Part shown: piece by piece, positions 1-5,798 of the stretch
Numbering within the stretch: the stretch's first letter is position 1
Layout of the letters: each line of letters begins with the position of its first letter
Assembly (NCBI GenBank): GCA_021774955.1
Contig: JAJFIN010000105.1
Coordinates: forward strand, 1-11,496
DNA length: 11,496 bases
Reading direction: 5' to 3'
Source of the DNA: Alphaproteobacteria bacterium
Lineage (GTDB): Bacteria; Pseudomonadota; Alphaproteobacteria; M2410
Program-made: the position numbers and the translations under genes
Notes under the pieces: generated by a model
Seen by the model: the letters and a program-made list of their open reading frames with translations, nothing else
Database searches by the model: none
Told to the model about the DNA's origin: nothing

Positions 1-1
1 G

Positions 2-568
2 TTCGGTCACGGCGGTTGCGCACCAGAGGGATGGGGCGACTATTATTGGGACCAGAAATTGTGGCGCATCGATCCGGTGATCGAAAAGGCGCGCAAGTGG
101 CCCAACCCTCACACCTGGGAAGACACGCTGGCTGGCTCAAACTCCGCTAGCAGACGCTTTATGGATGAGGCGTCTGATTGCGGCCTCAAACACGGCGCGA
201 CCGTGCCGATCTACGGCATGGGCGGGTGGCGCTTTAATGTGACCGTCAGCTCAAGCCTGCCGGAAGTCGATGAACGACAAGCCTTAAACAAGATCGCGGC
301 CATCGCCCACACCTATTCTATTGTCGATCCGGAATTGCCGAGCCATATGGGCAGTTCTGAAAGTGCGCGTTTGACCGTCCGCGAAGCTGAAGTTGTGCAA
401 TGGGCGGCGGCGGGTAAAACTCGCAGTGAAATCGCCGAGATCATGACTTTGTCAGAGCACACGATTGGCACCCATATGCGCCATGCGCTGGAGAAATATG
501 GCGCCGCCAACGTCACCTCCCTGGTGGCCATGGCAATCATTGCGGGTGATGTTTATATTCCTCACTAA
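2..568 (+). CDS. LuxR-family quorum-sensing transcriptional regulator, 5' truncated by window edge
   Basis: The reading frame is open from base 2, so the start lies outside the window; 188 residues are visible. The N-terminal part is the second half of an autoinducer-binding domain: a W-x-x-Y segment followed by IDPV, then a P-x-x-W segment (PNPHTW) and a Gly-rich GATVPIYGMGG strand, which match positions that line the acyl-homoserine-lactone pocket in TraR/LuxR proteins. The last 65 residues are a LuxR-type helix-turn-helix: LTVREAEVVQWAAAGKT, SEIAEIM, then SEHTIGTHMRHALEKYG as recognition helix and dimer helix. It should bind an AHL and then DNA as a dimer in the cytoplasm. The synthase gene starts 75 bases downstream on the same strand, so this is probably its cognate receptor. 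A TTG at 59 is a possible but unlikely start, because conserved family residues lie before it. The family call is firm; the ligand is unknown. Confidence 0.93.
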   Translation, partial: FGHGGCAPEGWGDYYWDQKLWRIDPVIEKARKWPNPHTWEDTLAGSNSASRRFMDEASDCGLKHGATVPIYGMGGWRFNVTVSSSLPEVDERQALNKIAAIAHTYSIVDPELPSHMGSSESARLTVREAEVVQWAAAGKTRSEIAEIMTLSEHTIGTHMRHALEKYGAANVTSLVAMAIIAGDVYIPH

Positions 569-572
569 TCAC

Positions 573-592
573 TGGATCCGGCGATACCGGCT
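573..592 (+). promoter_or_regulatory. Weak candidate lux-box-like inverted repeat
   Basis: An ATCCGG / CCGGCT pair separated by five bases (CGATA) lies in the luxR-luxI gap, five of six positions being symmetric. Operators for LuxR proteins are imperfect palindromes of about 18-20 bp upstream of luxI, so the place and size fit. However, it does not match a lux-box consensus I can name, and CCGG is self-complementary, so chance symmetry is likely. Confidence 0.2.
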
Positions 593-614
593 TAACTCTT
601 TCTTGGGCAAGTTC

Positions 615-633
615 CTCCTTCAACTTGAAGGAG
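615..633 (+). promoter_or_regulatory. Palindrome containing the luxI Shine-Dalgarno (possible RBS-sequestering hairpin)
   Basis: CTCCTTCAA and TTGAAGGAG are perfect inverted repeats around a single C. In RNA the likely fold is a 7-bp stem CTCCTTC/GAAGGAG with loop AACTT. The right arm includes AAGGAG, the ribosome binding site of the synthase gene, which starts 10 bases later. If the hairpin forms, it would hide the site and damp translation. It could instead be a DNA operator, but it lies very close to the start codon for that role. Confidence 0.55.
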
Positions 634-643
634 AATCCCCCCA

Positions 644-1297
644 ATGGAAATCAAAATTGTCACCCCGGAAACTTACGACTATTTTCGCCCGCTTCTGTGG
701 CAGGCGGGTGCCATCCGCAAGCGTCTTTGTATCGATGTGTTGAAATGGCCGGGCCGGTCGGTGCTCTATGGTATGGAGCATGATGAATTCGATGAACCGG
801 ATATAAAGGCTTGTCACATCTTGGTTTGCGATGACGATGGCAAGGTGGTTGGCGTCAATCGCCTGGTGCCGACAGAGTACGGCAATTATATGCTGAAGCA
901 CATTTGGCCTTATTTGGTCGAGAAAGTCCCGCTGCCACAAAGCCCAGAAATTTGGGAACAAAGCCGCTTCTGTATTGACCCGCTGTTGGCCAAGGAAGAT
1001 CGCGGCAAGGCGATCGGCGGCTTGGCCTTAGGCGGCCGCGTGTTCAATCAATCGCGTAACATAAAAGAAATCTGGTGGATGGCGTGGCCTGAGAACATTC
1101 GCTTCCTCGGTGAGAATGTCGATTTTCTGGGCGAAGAGCGCGATGTCGATGGCTGGCAATCCGTGGCCGGACGATCCTTCCCCGAGGCCGGTGGTCTGGA
1201 ACATCTAATGCGTAAGCTTGGGCCGGTGGCCATCGATTGGGGTCTGCCCGAGGCTATCCCAGCACTGCCGAGATTTGGCGAAAGAGTGGCAGCATGA
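644..1297 (+). CDS. luxI: Acyl-homoserine-lactone synthase (LuxI family)
   Basis: This enzyme makes the diffusible quorum-sensing signal from S-adenosylmethionine and an acyl carrier (acyl-ACP or acyl-CoA). The 217-residue length is normal for the family. Conserved positions are present: Arg25, Trp35, the acidic E45-x-D47-x-x-D50 motif, G70-x-x-R73-L, the WEQSR motif with Glu105 and Arg108, and the segment NYMLKHIWPYL matching the usual ML..xFP.L. The Phe usually found four residues after the first conserved Arg is Cys29 here. The start is set by AAGGAG at 628-633, ten bases before the ATG. The luxR-type gene lies just upstream on the same strand, and the stop codon overlaps the ATG of the next small gene. 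The symbol is used as a family label; acyl-chain length cannot be predicted. Confidence 0.94.
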   Translation: MEIKIVTPETYDYFRPLLWQAGAIRKRLCIDVLKWPGRSVLYGMEHDEFDEPDIKACHILVCDDDGKVVGVNRLVPTEYGNYMLKHIWPYLVEKVPLPQSPEIWEQSRFCIDPLLAKEDRGKAIGGLALGGRVFNQSRNIKEIWWMAWPENIRFLGENVDFLGEERDVDGWQSVAGRSFPEAGGLEHLMRKLGPVAIDWGLPEAIPALPRFGERVAA

Positions 1298-1515
1298 AAC
1301 CAGAACCTAAAGTCAGGCCAGCGCCAACATTCAAACCAGCGCCAAGCGCGGGGCAGAATTTCATTGCCGACTTGAGCGATGAAGCGCTGGCCCGGCAATT
1401 GATCGACACGCTTGGCCTGACCATAGGATGGTTGTCCCCGCGCGCGCCTCGCTTCGAAGAGACGATTGCCGCTCTTGAGGCCGCGCAGTGCGCCTTGCGT
1501 AAAGAACTGACTTAA
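1294..1515 (+). CDS. Small hypothetical protein translationally coupled to luxI
   Basis: A 73-residue ORF starts at an ATG that overlaps the synthase stop codon (ATGA at 1294-1297). This is a typical coupling arrangement, and no separate strong ribosome binding site is visible. An in-frame ATG at 1237 also exists, but it would lie inside the synthase gene. The N-terminus is Pro/Lys-rich and probably flexible (KPEPKVRPAPTFKPAPSAG). Residues about 25-73 look helical, with LSDEALARQLIDTLGLTIGWL and an amphipathic FEETIAALEAAQCALRKEL tail. There is no signal peptide or membrane segment. I do not recognise a family. Its position suggests a role in the quorum circuit, for example as an accessory or antiactivator protein, but that is inference only. 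Confidence 0.62.
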   Translation: MKPEPKVRPAPTFKPAPSAGQNFIADLSDEALARQLIDTLGLTIGWLSPRAPRFEETIAALEAAQCALRKELT

Positions 1516-1552
1516 GCGTAGGACGTGTGTGCGAGACGGGAGAGGCGGTGGC

Positions 1553-1581
1553 GCGGCAGAGATGTTGGGTGCCGCCTTTTT
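1553..1581 (+). terminator. Probable Rho-independent terminator of the quorum-sensing unit
   Basis: GCGGCA (1553-1558) and TGCCGC (1570-1575) form a 6-bp GC-rich stem with an 11-base loop. A run of five T follows at 1577-1581. It lies about 40 bases after the last quorum-sensing ORF, which is where transcription should stop. A competing stem AGGCGG/CCGCCT uses the same right arm. Confidence 0.5.
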
Positions 1582-1603
1582 CTGTGGCCGAGGATTGCGG
1601 CCC

Positions 1604-1642
1604 TGGTTCGAGACACGAGCTTCGCTCGCCCTCACCATGACG
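1604..1642 (+). repeat. Dispersed intergenic repeat, diverged copy, plus orientation
   Basis: Shares TTCGAGACAC, then a CTTCGCTCG core, then CTCA and TGACG in the same order as the copies at 5382 and 7573, with several substitutions. Another copy lies 17 bases downstream in the opposite orientation, so the two form a head-to-head pair between the quorum-sensing unit and the phage-like operon. Confidence 0.55.
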
Positions 1643-1659
1643 TTGGCTTTTGTTTCGGT

Positions 1660-1702
1660 GTCATCCTGAGGGTGATCGTTAGATCATGTCTCGAAGGATG
1701 GG
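1660..1702 (-). repeat. Dispersed intergenic repeat, minus orientation
   Basis: Begins GTCATCCTGAGGGTGATCG and ends TGTCTCGAAGGATGGG. Its reverse complement resembles the 5382/7573 repeat (CCTTCGAGACA ... CCTCAGG-TGAC). The closest relative in the window is at 5920-5956, same orientation, about six mismatches over 38 bases. It lies just past the stop of the last minus-strand phage-like gene. Confidence 0.6.
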
Positions 1703-1725
1703 CGGCACACACAAAACCACCCCCT

Positions 1726-2295
1726 TCACCCGACCAGGGCCTTGAACGCGTCCTGCACGATCCGCTTGGCGCGTTTGCGGCCGATCTTGTGGCGGCGGGC
1801 GATGTCGGGGAGGTAGCAGCGGTCTAGGCAAACTTGCTCGATAACTTGATAGTGGGCAGGGCCGATCTGGGCTTCTAGGCGCTTCAATACTTTCCCGGTT
1901 TCGGCGGCACGTAGCGCTTGGCCTTCGGCGGCGGCCAAGGGCCTGGCGCCATCGACGCGGGGGCGGGCGAGGTCGATTGAGGGCAGCGCGGACCCGCCTT
2001 CGGCCAAGGCGATGAAGCGATTGCCGGCGGCGTGTTGTTCATCGGTGAGGATACCGAAGGTGTGGAACCAATCGATCGGATGGGTACGGATGTTTCTGAT
2101 CCGGGTTGCGGGGCCCTCGCCTTCTTCATCGGCATCGGCGCCGGCATCAACATCGATCTTTTCCTCGATATATTCCGGCGGGGCGCCATCATAGCCTTCG
2201 GGTCCGGCCGGGCTCCAGGTTCTGACCTTTTTTAGCGACACGGCTTTGGCAAGTTTCCGGCGTTTTGTTCCGATGCCGGGCTTTTGAGACGCCAC
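1726..2295 (-). CDS. Phage-type hypothetical protein with C-terminal helix-turn-helix-like region
   Basis: A 189-residue protein. The basic N-terminus (about 1-30) is followed by an acidic linker (IDVDAGADADEEGEGPA) and a conserved-looking segment LTDEQHAAGNRFIAL. The C-terminal 60 residues (LKRLEAQIGPAHYQVIEQVCLD, then YLPDIARRHKIGRKRAKRIVQDAFKALV) resemble a sigma-region-4-like helix-turn-helix. The layout recalls DUF6456-type alphaproteobacterial proteins and small phage DNA-binding regulators; I could not confirm a family. The start is GTG at 2293-2295, preceded by GAGGAT at good spacing and two bases after the upstream stop. An ATG-initiated alternative is not apparent. It is the last gene of a tight three-gene minus-strand operon. 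A late-gene regulator or antiterminator role is a guess. Confidence 0.8.
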   Translation of the reverse strand: MASQKPGIGTKRRKLAKAVSLKKVRTWSPAGPEGYDGAPPEYIEEKIDVDAGADADEEGEGPATRIRNIRTHPIDWFHTFGILTDEQHAAGNRFIALAEGGSALPSIDLARPRVDGARPLAAAEGQALRAAETGKVLKRLEAQIGPAHYQVIEQVCLDRCYLPDIARRHKIGRKRAKRIVQDAFKALVG

Positions 2296-2297
2296 GC

Positions 2298-2780
2298 CTA
2301 ATCCTCAAACTCAATGCGGTAAAGATACTTTCCAGAATCGGTTTTCGTATCCGTTGACTTGTATTTCAGCCCTTGCGGTTCATCCGCATGGGGATCATAT
2401 TTTTTGAGTACCCAGCCCCGACCCCAGATGGTGAAGATCCGAAACGGGGCTTTGTGTTTGACCAGCTTAGCGCGGATGCGCGACATGTGGACATGGACGA
2501 CTTTTTCGTCAGGGCCGTCGCAATCGGGGCGATGACCATAAAGCATCTCCCAGACAAACTCTTTCGACACGGCAGCATCAATGCGCAGGGCCTTGAACAG
2601 TTCGGCCTCGTGCTTGGTTAGGTCCCATTGCGGCGCCGGCTCGATGCGGTGGCGCAAGGCTTTGATCTGGGCCAGCTCGTTTTTCAAGGCGGTGATTTGG
2701 CGTTCAAGTTTGGCGTGATCGTTGCGCGCGCGAATGATCTCGGCGTCAAAGCCGAGGGGGGTACTTTGGGATTGGGTCAT
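2298..2780 (-). CDS. Receiver-less OmpR/PhoB-type winged-helix protein with N-terminal coiled coil
   Basis: A 160-residue protein. Residues about 15-45 form a likely coiled coil (heptad-like HAKLERQITALKNELAQIKAL). Residues about 50-128 match the OmpR/PhoB/CtrA winged-helix DNA-binding domain: LTKHEAELFKALRI, then VSKEFVWEMLYG, then the recognition helix region EKVVHVHMSRIRAKL and the wing FRIFTIWGRGWVL. There is no response-regulator receiver domain, so control by phosphorylation is not expected. The start ATG at 2780 has AAAGGA six bases upstream. Twelve bases separate it from the DUF1376 gene and two from the next gene. It probably binds DNA as a dimer through the coiled coil; targets are unknown. 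The fold call is firm, the role is inference. Confidence 0.87.
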   Translation of the reverse strand: MTQSQSTPLGFDAEIIRARNDHAKLERQITALKNELAQIKALRHRIEPAPQWDLTKHEAELFKALRIDAAVSKEFVWEMLYGHRPDCDGPDEKVVHVHMSRIRAKLVKHKAPFRIFTIWGRGWVLKKYDPHADEPQGLKYKSTDTKTDSGKYLYRIEFED

Positions 2781-2792
2781 GGCGGTCCTTTG

Positions 2793-3872
2793 TTAGGTTT
2801 CGGTTTCAACTTCGATTGCGGTTTTGGGGAGGGCGGAGTGTGGCTCCGGGTTGGGCGGGTGCAGGCTCGGTAAGCGCACTTGCGTTTGGTTGCGCAGGTT
2901 AAAGATTAGGAGCCAGGCCTGCTCGCCGCCCGGTGCGGTGTAGCCGGGATGGCGCTCCAGATAGCGCTCCCAGGCGAGACCGGGGGCCGACGCCGACTTG
3001 ACCATCAAACCGGGTTTCTCCGGTGGTGACACAAGCTCATTTGATCCGGAGAGGGACGATCCCTCGCCTCCCTTTTTTACCGGATCTTTAGGCAGAAACT
3101 CTTTCCAGGTTTCTTTTTCGGGCCCTAAGAACGTTGCCGCCTGCTGGACAGTCGAGCGATCCTTTAAACCCTTGAGCTTGGCACGATAGGCTTTGGCTGC
3201 CACGATCAGCGCCTCCGGTGACAGACCGTCCTCAACCAGGCTTGAGAAATGGCGCGAGGCAATACCCCACCCTTGCGCGCCTGGCCGATCGGGATAGATC
3301 TCCTTGAAGTTCGCAAACTGGATATGATCTGTGTGCCCCCTTTCATCTTCCCTCAAATCTTTGGAAGAAGCAGGCTTAGATGTCTTCTTTCTTCTTGGTT
3401 TGGAATTTAGATCTGAGTCTGGTTCTGATGTCTGAATGGCACCGGGCAAGGCGGTGCGAGACGGCGCGTCGGGTAATGCGGATGCATCGCTTGGCGCCTT
3501 TGTTTCCAAGGCTTTAGCGTCATGACCGCGCCATCTTTTTTCAGCGGCGGCTTTGTTTTTGGCGCATTTCTCGGTGAATTTGTGGAACTCTTGGCGCAGT
3601 CTTTTGCTAATTAGTCTGCCGTCTTCGACAAAAAGCAGCGGCGTGTAACAATCTATGAGGGCGCTGCGGATCTTGCGCCAGCGGGCCGGGGTCAAGCGCA
3701 ACAGCCGGGCCAGCGACGCATCGTCATCGCGCAAGGTACAGTCTTCGTTCAACACCCACATCTGACAAAGCAGCGTGAAATACGCGCCCTGCGCTTCAAG
3801 CGAGAGCAACGCGACCTTGGGATCAGACAACCAGTCTTGCGGATAAAACGGAAAATAAGGGGCGGTACTCAT
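2793..3872 (-). CDS. DUF1376-domain phage replication protein
   Basis: A 359-residue protein. Residues 1-95 are a DUF1376 domain: YFPFYPQDWLSDPKVALLSL, EAQGAYFTLLCQMW, then LARLLRLTPARWRKIRSAL. A charged low-complexity linker follows (about 100-185, Lys/Ser/Asp-rich). A second helical segment (about 185-265) carries FKEIYPDRPGAQGWGIASRHF, ALIVAAKAYRAKLKG and a W-K-E-FL end, a pattern common in phage replisome-organiser proteins. The family is typical of prophage replication modules and often precedes helicase-loader genes. GGAG lies 12 bases before the ATG at 3872. It is the first of three nearly contiguous minus-strand genes. The tail after residue 270 is variable and Pro-rich. Origin binding is inferred from the family, not from visible catalytic residues. 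Confidence 0.88.
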   Translation of the reverse strand: MSTAPYFPFYPQDWLSDPKVALLSLEAQGAYFTLLCQMWVLNEDCTLRDDDASLARLLRLTPARWRKIRSALIDCYTPLLFVEDGRLISKRLRQEFHKFTEKCAKNKAAAEKRWRGHDAKALETKAPSDASALPDAPSRTALPGAIQTSEPDSDLNSKPRRKKTSKPASSKDLREDERGHTDHIQFANFKEIYPDRPGAQGWGIASRHFSSLVEDGLSPEALIVAAKAYRAKLKGLKDRSTVQQAATFLGPEKETWKEFLPKDPVKKGGEGSSLSGSNELVSPPEKPGLMVKSASAPGLAWERYLERHPGYTAPGGEQAWLLIFNLRNQTQVRLPSLHPPNPEPHSALPKTAIEVETET

Positions 3873-4103
3873 GGATCATTTCACTCCAGAAAAAAGACCC
3901 CCGGTGGCTCCAAGCAGCTTTGGCTTATGGGAGCCGAGCACACCGTCCTTTGGGGGGCAAAGGGGGCATCGGTGCTATGCTCTCCTGCCCGGCCTGTTTG
4001 CAAAAAGGAAACACAATTGGAAACAGACAAGGGGCAAGAACCGGGGCACGCGTGGGGCATGGGGAGGGGAGACCAACCGCACGCGCGATGGGAAAAAGTT
4101 AGG
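3873..4103. other. Gap between the 55-aa membrane gene and the DUF1376 gene
   Basis: These 231 bases contain overlapping open frames on both strands but none with a clear ribosome binding site or recognisable product. The minus strand has a 57-codon frame (4037 down to 3883 or nearby) that is Cys/Pro-rich and unconvincing. The region is probably a leader or part of a replication origin; no iteron was recognised in it. Confidence 0.4.
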
Positions 4104-4271
4104 CTATTCGAACCACACCGAGCGCCCGGATCGGTGCAGCGGATCCGGCGGTTTGGGTTTATGAATATGATCTGTGTAGGACGTATCAGGTAGGGCGCCC
4201 AAAGCCAGACAACACATGGCGATGGTCAGGATAAAACCGCCGAGTGCGAAACCGATGATGAATGCGAGCAT
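4104..4271 (-). CDS. Small single-pass membrane protein (55 aa), first gene of the phage-like operon
   Basis: An ATG at 4271-4269 opens a 55-codon frame ending at a TAG (4106-4104). The ribosome binding site GAAAGG lies seven bases upstream. The N-terminal 27 residues form one strongly hydrophobic segment (LAFIIGFALGGFILTIAMCC...LALG). A short polar, Pro/His/Lys-rich tail follows (HIHKPKPPDPLHRSGR). The gene lies downstream of the strong minus-strand promoter at 4399-4427, so it would be the first product made when that promoter fires. Small early membrane proteins of unknown role are common in phages. I do not recognise a family; a longer overlapping frame at 4186-4416 starts inside the promoter and is the weaker model. 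Confidence 0.62.
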   Translation of the reverse strand: MLAFIIGFALGGFILTIAMCCLALGALPDTSYTDHIHKPKPPDPLHRSGRSVWFE

Positions 4272-4398
4272 GACGCACCTTTCTCATTCTTCGCCCCTCG
4301 CGTTGTGGTTTAGATCCAGTCCGCATGCCCATGCGGGATGAAATTTGGAAGCCCTTTCGAAACCGCAGGAACATTTGCGGGTCCTTAAGGGTGATTTG

Positions 4399-4427
4399 AA
4401 TATGCGGTATACTCACCGCATTGTCAA
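4399..4427 (-). promoter_or_regulatory. Sigma-70-type promoter driving the phage-like operon
   Basis: On the minus strand a perfect TTGACA -35 (4427-4422) is followed after 17 bases by CATATT (4404-4399), four of six matches to TATAAT. The 17-base spacer contains most of a perfect heptamer palindrome, so a protein bound there would block RNA polymerase. Transcription would start near 4392 and run into the 55-aa membrane protein gene and the replication operon. Confidence 0.72.
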
Positions 4428-4481
4428 CAAGTAATGCGGTGATTTTCGGTTATTTTACCGCATATGAGGGTTTGTGCGGTG
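4402..4481. promoter_or_regulatory. Operator or iteron array of five ATGCGGT heptamers
   Basis: Perfect heptamers lie at 4402-4408 (ATGCGGT), 4415-4421 (ACCGCAT, inverted), 4434-4440 (ATGCGGT) and 4457-4463 (ACCGCAT, inverted). A near copy GTGCGGTG lies at 4474-4481. The first two form a perfect 20-bp inverted repeat with a 6-base spacer that overlaps the minus-strand promoter. The cluster lies between divergent genes, as phage repressor operators do. It might instead be a set of binding sites for the replication protein. Confidence 0.72.
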
Positions 4482-4569
4482 TTTAACTAGTCGCAAAGCG
4501 TGTCCTGGTGACAGGACTCGCGCGGCGGCGTAGGGTGAGATTCGACGGGGAAAATGGGGGCGAAGATAA

Positions 4570-5301
4570 ATGCCAATAACGCATTGGTCGGCGATAGTCG
4601 AATGGGATGGACCTTGTGCATCTCCCGAAGAGGCTGGCAATCTTGCGAGGAAAAAAGGCTGGGGTGAGGACGGCGATAGCGGTCTTTACTGCGCCCTTGG
4701 TCGAGTGAAACGCTGGTCGTTGAGACCTAGCAAATATTCAGTTCTCCACATCGGCGAAAACAAGGAGCGGTTTATAAACGGCAGGAAAGTCAAACAGACC
4801 CTTCAAGAACGCATCAATAGCAATACAAAGCTCAAAACAACAAAAAATGGCGGCGAAATAAATGGTCAAAAAGAGTTCTGGGTTGCGCATATTCAGACGG
4901 AAAAAATTCATCAACCAGACCCTGACAATTATGAGGGCGAAGTGAGTCTCACCGAGAGGTTGCTACTCTATACCATTCGCCCCCTACTCGACCGTCAACT
5001 AAGTGCGAAAAAACAACCAAGTGTTTCGTTTGTTATAATGAATAAATTTTCAAACAGCGTCGATTTGAAGGAATCTCTTAAGTTCAGAAAACTCATGCCG
5101 CAGATAGTTTCCTACTCAGCAGGTGATGCAACATATTGCTTCATACCGTTCGAAAAGAAAAAACCTCCCAAACAATTGAAGGCAAACATAAATAGGAAAG
5201 CCCCAATTGGCACGCTCTACATAACTTCTTCCGACAACGGTTTTCGGCTTCATCGACGCCGAGCATTGTCAAACGAATTCCAATCGATGGTTACGAACTG
5301 A
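4570..5301 (+). CDS. Hypothetical protein with a possible divergent GIY-YIG nuclease fold
   Basis: A 243-residue ORF, divergent from the phage-like operon and visibly richer in A and T (many AAA, AAT, ATA codons) than its neighbours, which suggests separate acquisition. The order of motifs resembles GIY-YIG nucleases: G38-L-Y40 for GIY, H60-I-G62 for YIG, Arg81 in TLQERINS for the conserved Arg, and Glu129 in LTERLLLYTIRPLLD for the metal-binding Glu that normally precedes a Y-x-P-x-hydrophobic stretch. The first Tyr of YIG is His here. The C-terminal 100 residues are Lys-rich with no recognised domain. No helix-turn-helix is visible, so it is not an obvious repressor of the adjacent heptamer sites. 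The ATG at 4570 has only a weak upstream site (GGGGGCGAAG). The gene is likely real; the fold is tentative. Confidence 0.7.
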   Translation: MPITHWSAIVEWDGPCASPEEAGNLARKKGWGEDGDSGLYCALGRVKRWSLRPSKYSVLHIGENKERFINGRKVKQTLQERINSNTKLKTTKNGGEINGQKEFWVAHIQTEKIHQPDPDNYEGEVSLTERLLLYTIRPLLDRQLSAKKQPSVSFVIMNKFSNSVDLKESLKFRKLMPQIVSYSAGDATYCFIPFEKKKPPKQLKANINRKAPIGTLYITSSDNGFRLHRRRALSNEFQSMVTN

Positions 5302-5381
5302 AAACACCAGAGGTACCGTCGTTTCCGCTGGACAGCATTACTGAGCCCATCAGACCCGAACAATAGACTTTTAGCTGTGCT

Positions 5382-5445
5382 CGACCCTTCGAGACACTCG
5401 CGTTCGCTCGTTCCTCAGGGTAACGGGAAATTTAAGTGCGGCGTC
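5382..5445 (+). repeat. Dispersed repeat, copy identical over 46 bases to that at 7573
   Basis: Bases 5382-5427 are identical to 7573-7618. Similarity then continues, after a short variable stretch, through TTTAAGTGCGGCGTC (one mismatch). Outer arms ACCCT and AGGGT with inner GAG/CTC can pair into an imperfect stem-loop. It lies in the 215-base gap after the GIY-YIG-like gene, where I see nothing else. Confidence 0.85.
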
Positions 5446-5516
5446 TGGCGTAGTGACAGCGCGGGCATCGTCGCTTAAGGTGACAATCGATTGGGGAATC
5501 GTAGGGGACGAAAAAG

Positions 5517-5798
5517 ATGGTCATCGAGATCGTCAGCGTGATCGCGGCGCTTGTGATGCTGTGGGTGTCAGAGAACACTCGCACCAGACGCAGAAGAAAA
5601 TCCCGTCGGCGGCGCAAAGCCAAGTCCGGTGCGCCTTATGGATTGGCTCATGCGACGCGACTGACCAGTGCGCCAGCGACCTCCGAGCCCCCCGCAACCA
5701 AAACACCGGAGATCCCGGTGCCGCGTTTTTCACCGGACGGCTCGGCCGTGCCGCAAGACGGGCAAGCGTGGAAGGCCGATCCGGATATTTGTATTTGA
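5517..5798 (+). CDS. Small membrane-anchored hypothetical protein (93 aa)
   Basis: The first 17 residues are a hydrophobic segment (VIEIVSVIAALVMLWV). They are followed at once by a very basic stretch at residues 20-36 (ENTRTRRRRKSRRRRKAKSG), as in a cytoplasm-in anchor with a positive-inside C-terminal domain. The remainder is Pro/Ala/Thr-rich and probably disordered. The start ATG at 5517 has AGGGGA about eight bases upstream, which supports it over longer overlapping frames. No family is recognised. It lies between the AT-rich ORF and the decarboxylase, is flanked by dispersed repeats on both sides, and may be the last gene of the phage-derived segment. The basic patch could bind nucleic acid or acidic lipids; that is inference. 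Confidence 0.6.
   Translation: MVIEIVSVIAALVMLWVSENTRTRRRRKSRRRRKAKSGAPYGLAHATRLTSAPATSEPPATKTPEIPVPRFSPDGSAVPQDGQAWKADPDICI

Noticed and set aside
1048..1638. 196-aa minus-strand frame antisense to luxI and the small coupled gene
   Set aside because: It is antisense to convincing genes and ends in the repeat region; its Arg/Ser/Pro-rich composition is typical of a shadow frame.
3837..4193. Overlapping plus-strand frames of 60 to 118 aa between the phage operon and the heptamer sites
   Set aside because: Several frames are open together, none has a ribosome binding site or natural composition, and they run antisense to supported minus-strand genes.
4186..4416. 76-aa minus-strand frame overlapping the 55-aa membrane gene
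   Set aside because: Its GTG start lies inside the promoter spacer, so the promoter's transcript could not contain it; the product is Arg-rich and lacks a ribosome binding site.
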